Source: an uncultured Desulfobacca sp.
GTDB lineage: Bacteria > Desulfobacterota > Desulfobaccia > Desulfobaccales > Desulfobaccaceae
Assembly (NCBI GenBank): GCA_937958145.1
Contig: CALGOE010000017.1
Coordinates: 1 to 7,337, forward strand
Length of the DNA: 7,337 nt
Reading direction: 5' to 3'
Made by a program: the position numbers and the translations under genes
Shown: in pieces, positions 6,516-7,337 of the stretch
Position numbering within the stretch: position 1 is the stretch's first letter
How the letters are laid out: each line of letters starts with the position of its first letter
Notes under the pieces: model-generated
Seen by the model: the letters and a program-made list of their open reading frames with translations, nothing else
Told to the model about the DNA's origin: nothing
Database searches by the model: none

Positions 6516-6530
6516 TTCCCTCTGATTCAA
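6501..6530 (-). promoter_or_regulatory. Likely sigma70-type promoter of the msbA-waaC operon
   Basis: On the - strand, TTGAAT (6530-6525) and TATAAA (6506-6501) are separated by 18 nt. Matches to consensus are four and five of six. Transcription would begin near 6494, giving a leader of about 37 nt before the msbA ATG. It lies in the most AT-rich stretch of an otherwise GC-rich window, as expected for a promoter. Confidence 0.45.
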
Positions 6531-6678
6531 GGAAAATAATGGGCAGACCGAACCGCACCCACGGAGAGGTTCATACATCGGCCATTCGCCTTGCCGCCTC
6601 ATTATCTCCAGCCCTCCGGATTCAAGTAATCTGCCATTCTTGCCGAATTTTAGGTAACGCTCATGACACTATCTTGCC

Positions 6679-6682
6679 AAGG
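6679..6682 (+). promoter_or_regulatory. Ribosome binding site of cheW
   Basis: AAGG (continuing into T) lies five nt before the ATG at 6688 and supports that start. Confidence 0.55.
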
Positions 6683-6687
6683 TCGCC

Positions 6688-7140
6688 ATGAATACTCCCA
6701 AGCAATTTCTGGTTTTTGGCTTAAACGGCAGCCGTTTTGCCCTGTCACTGGGGCAGGTGCAGCGGGTGGTGCGGGCCGTTGCCGTCACCCCGGTGCCCGA
6801 GCCGCCAACAGGTATCCGCGGGGTCATCAATGTGGCCGGGCACATCGTGCCGGTGCTTGATCTGCGGCAATTTTTGCATTTCCCCGAGGTCGAGATCAAG
6901 CCCTCCGATTATCTGATCCTGGTCAAGCATGGCTCCGGGCGCCTGGCGCTGCTGGTCAACGAAGTCCTGTGGATTATCAGTCGGGGCGAAGAGGACATTG
7001 TCCCGGCTCAACATATCTTCCCCGGTCTGGCTCATATTCGCGGCGCAGTGAAAATGGATCAGGAGATCATTCTGATCCACGATCTGGAAAACCAGGAACT
7101 CCCGGCCTTGCGCCAGGCCGGTCTGACGACTCAGGCATGA
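6688..7140 (+). CDS. cheW: CheW-domain chemotaxis adaptor protein
   Basis: Small cytoplasmic adaptor that links chemoreceptors to a CheA-type histidine kinase. The 150-residue protein is a single CheW domain: KQFLVFGLNGSRFALSLGQV (5-24) opens the fold, TPVPEPPTGIRGVINVAGH (34-52) and IVPVLDLRQF (53-62) form the most conserved core, and GRLALLVNEVLWI (84-96) plus IRGAVKMDQEIILIHDLE (117-134) complete the second half. No CheA or receptor domain is fused. Its length is typical of free CheW. The stop overlaps the next gene's ATG as ATGA, and that gene looks like a CheR methyltransferase, so this is probably the first gene of a chemosensory operon. Whether the array controls flagella, pili or another output cannot be told from the window. 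Confidence 0.93.
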   Translation: MNTPKQFLVFGLNGSRFALSLGQVQRVVRAVAVTPVPEPPTGIRGVINVAGHIVPVLDLRQFLHFPEVEIKPSDYLILVKHGSGRLALLVNEVLWIISRGEEDIVPAQHIFPGLAHIRGAVKMDQEIILIHDLENQELPALRQAGLTTQA

Positions 7141-7337
7141 CCACGGTGCCTTGCTGCCCCGATCTGCTGGCGTCGTTGGCCGCCTTTTTAGAAAGCCATC
7201 TGGGGTTATTATTCCCTCCCAGCCGTAGCCAGGATCTAACCAGAGGTTTGCAGGCTGCGGCCCAGGAGCTGGGTTTGCCCGACGTCCCGGCCCTGGCGCC
7301 CGGCCGGACCTACCTGCTGGAGACGGTGATCCGCACG
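7137..7337 (+). CDS. CheR-type chemoreceptor methyltransferase, N-terminal fragment
   Basis: Translation from the ATG at 7137 stays open to the window edge, giving 67 residues beginning MTTVPCCPDLLASLAAFLES. The stretch LGLLFPPSRSQDLTRGLQAA, followed by AQELG, resembles the N-terminal helical domain of CheR proteins of the FrzF/WspC kind, which commonly start with an LG-[IL]-x-FPP-x-R motif. Such enzymes methylate receptor glutamates using S-adenosylmethionine, and many carry TPR repeats at the C-terminus. The methyltransferase domain itself is outside the window, so the call rests on this short motif and on the ATGA overlap with cheW. No clear Shine-Dalgarno is seen; coupling to cheW is likely. 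Confidence 0.7.
   Translation, partial: MTTVPCCPDLLASLAAFLESHLGLLFPPSRSQDLTRGLQAAAQELGLPDVPALAPGRTYLLETVIRT

Noticed and set aside
6216..6602. 128-codon open frame on the - strand crossing the msbA start
   Set aside because: It overlaps msbA in another frame, has Pro/Arg/His-rich composition and no recognisable motif.
6621..6636. Sigma54-like TGGCA-N6-TTGAA on the - strand upstream of msbA
   Set aside because: Spacing fits, but the near-invariant GC of the -12 element is GA here, and a sigma70-type promoter lies closer to msbA.
1..7337. CRISPR arrays, insertion sequences, tRNA or rRNA genes, phage or toxin-antitoxin genes
   Set aside because: No regularly spaced repeats, transposase motifs, terminal inverted repeats or cloverleaf-like sequences were seen on reading both strands; nearly all of the window is accounted for by housekeeping genes.

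Overview
The window reads as a GC-rich Gram-negative chromosome. It carries lipid A export and inner-core heptose genes beside a chemosensory locus. Protein style and gene order (msbA-lpxK-waaF-gmhB-waaC, heptosyltransferases with a C-terminal cysteine cluster, a CheR with an LG-x-x-FPP start) suggest a deltaproteobacterial / Desulfobacterota organism, perhaps a sulfate- or sulfur-reducing relative. That placement is inference from resemblance; no 16S or marker search was possible.

Layout. (1) Positions 1-576, + strand: the 3' part of truA, a tRNA pseudouridine synthase cut by the window edge. (2) 577-648: a short convergent gap with only weak hairpins. (3) 649-6457, - strand: a tight five-gene operon read in the order msbA, lpxK, waaF, gmhB, waaC. 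The msbA/lpxK and waaF/gmhB junctions are ATGA overlaps. lpxK/waaF are 7 nt apart and waaC follows gmhB after 62 nt. (4) 6458-6687: an AT-rich divergent control region with a plausible sigma70-type promoter on each strand, overlapping one another, and a small palindrome between them. (5) 6688-7337, + strand: a cheW gene followed, again through ATGA, by the start of a CheR-type methyltransferase that runs off the window.

How the genes work together. LpxK phosphorylates the lipid A disaccharide at the 4' position. GmhB removes a phosphate on the way to ADP-heptose. WaaC and WaaF add the first and second heptose to the Kdo-lipid A core. MsbA flips the core-lipid A across the inner membrane. The Kdo transferase (waaA) and the other ADP-heptose genes are not in this window. 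CheW and CheR would belong to a separate signalling array.

I found no undescribed multi-gene system; the gene content is ordinary. The points worth a second look are small: an 8-G homopolymer inside waaC, an A-AAA-AAG slippery heptamer at the lpxK stop whose -1 frame ends exactly on the waaF start codon, a TTG start without Shine-Dalgarno for waaC, cysteine clusters shared by both heptosyltransferases, and the overlapping divergent promoter region.
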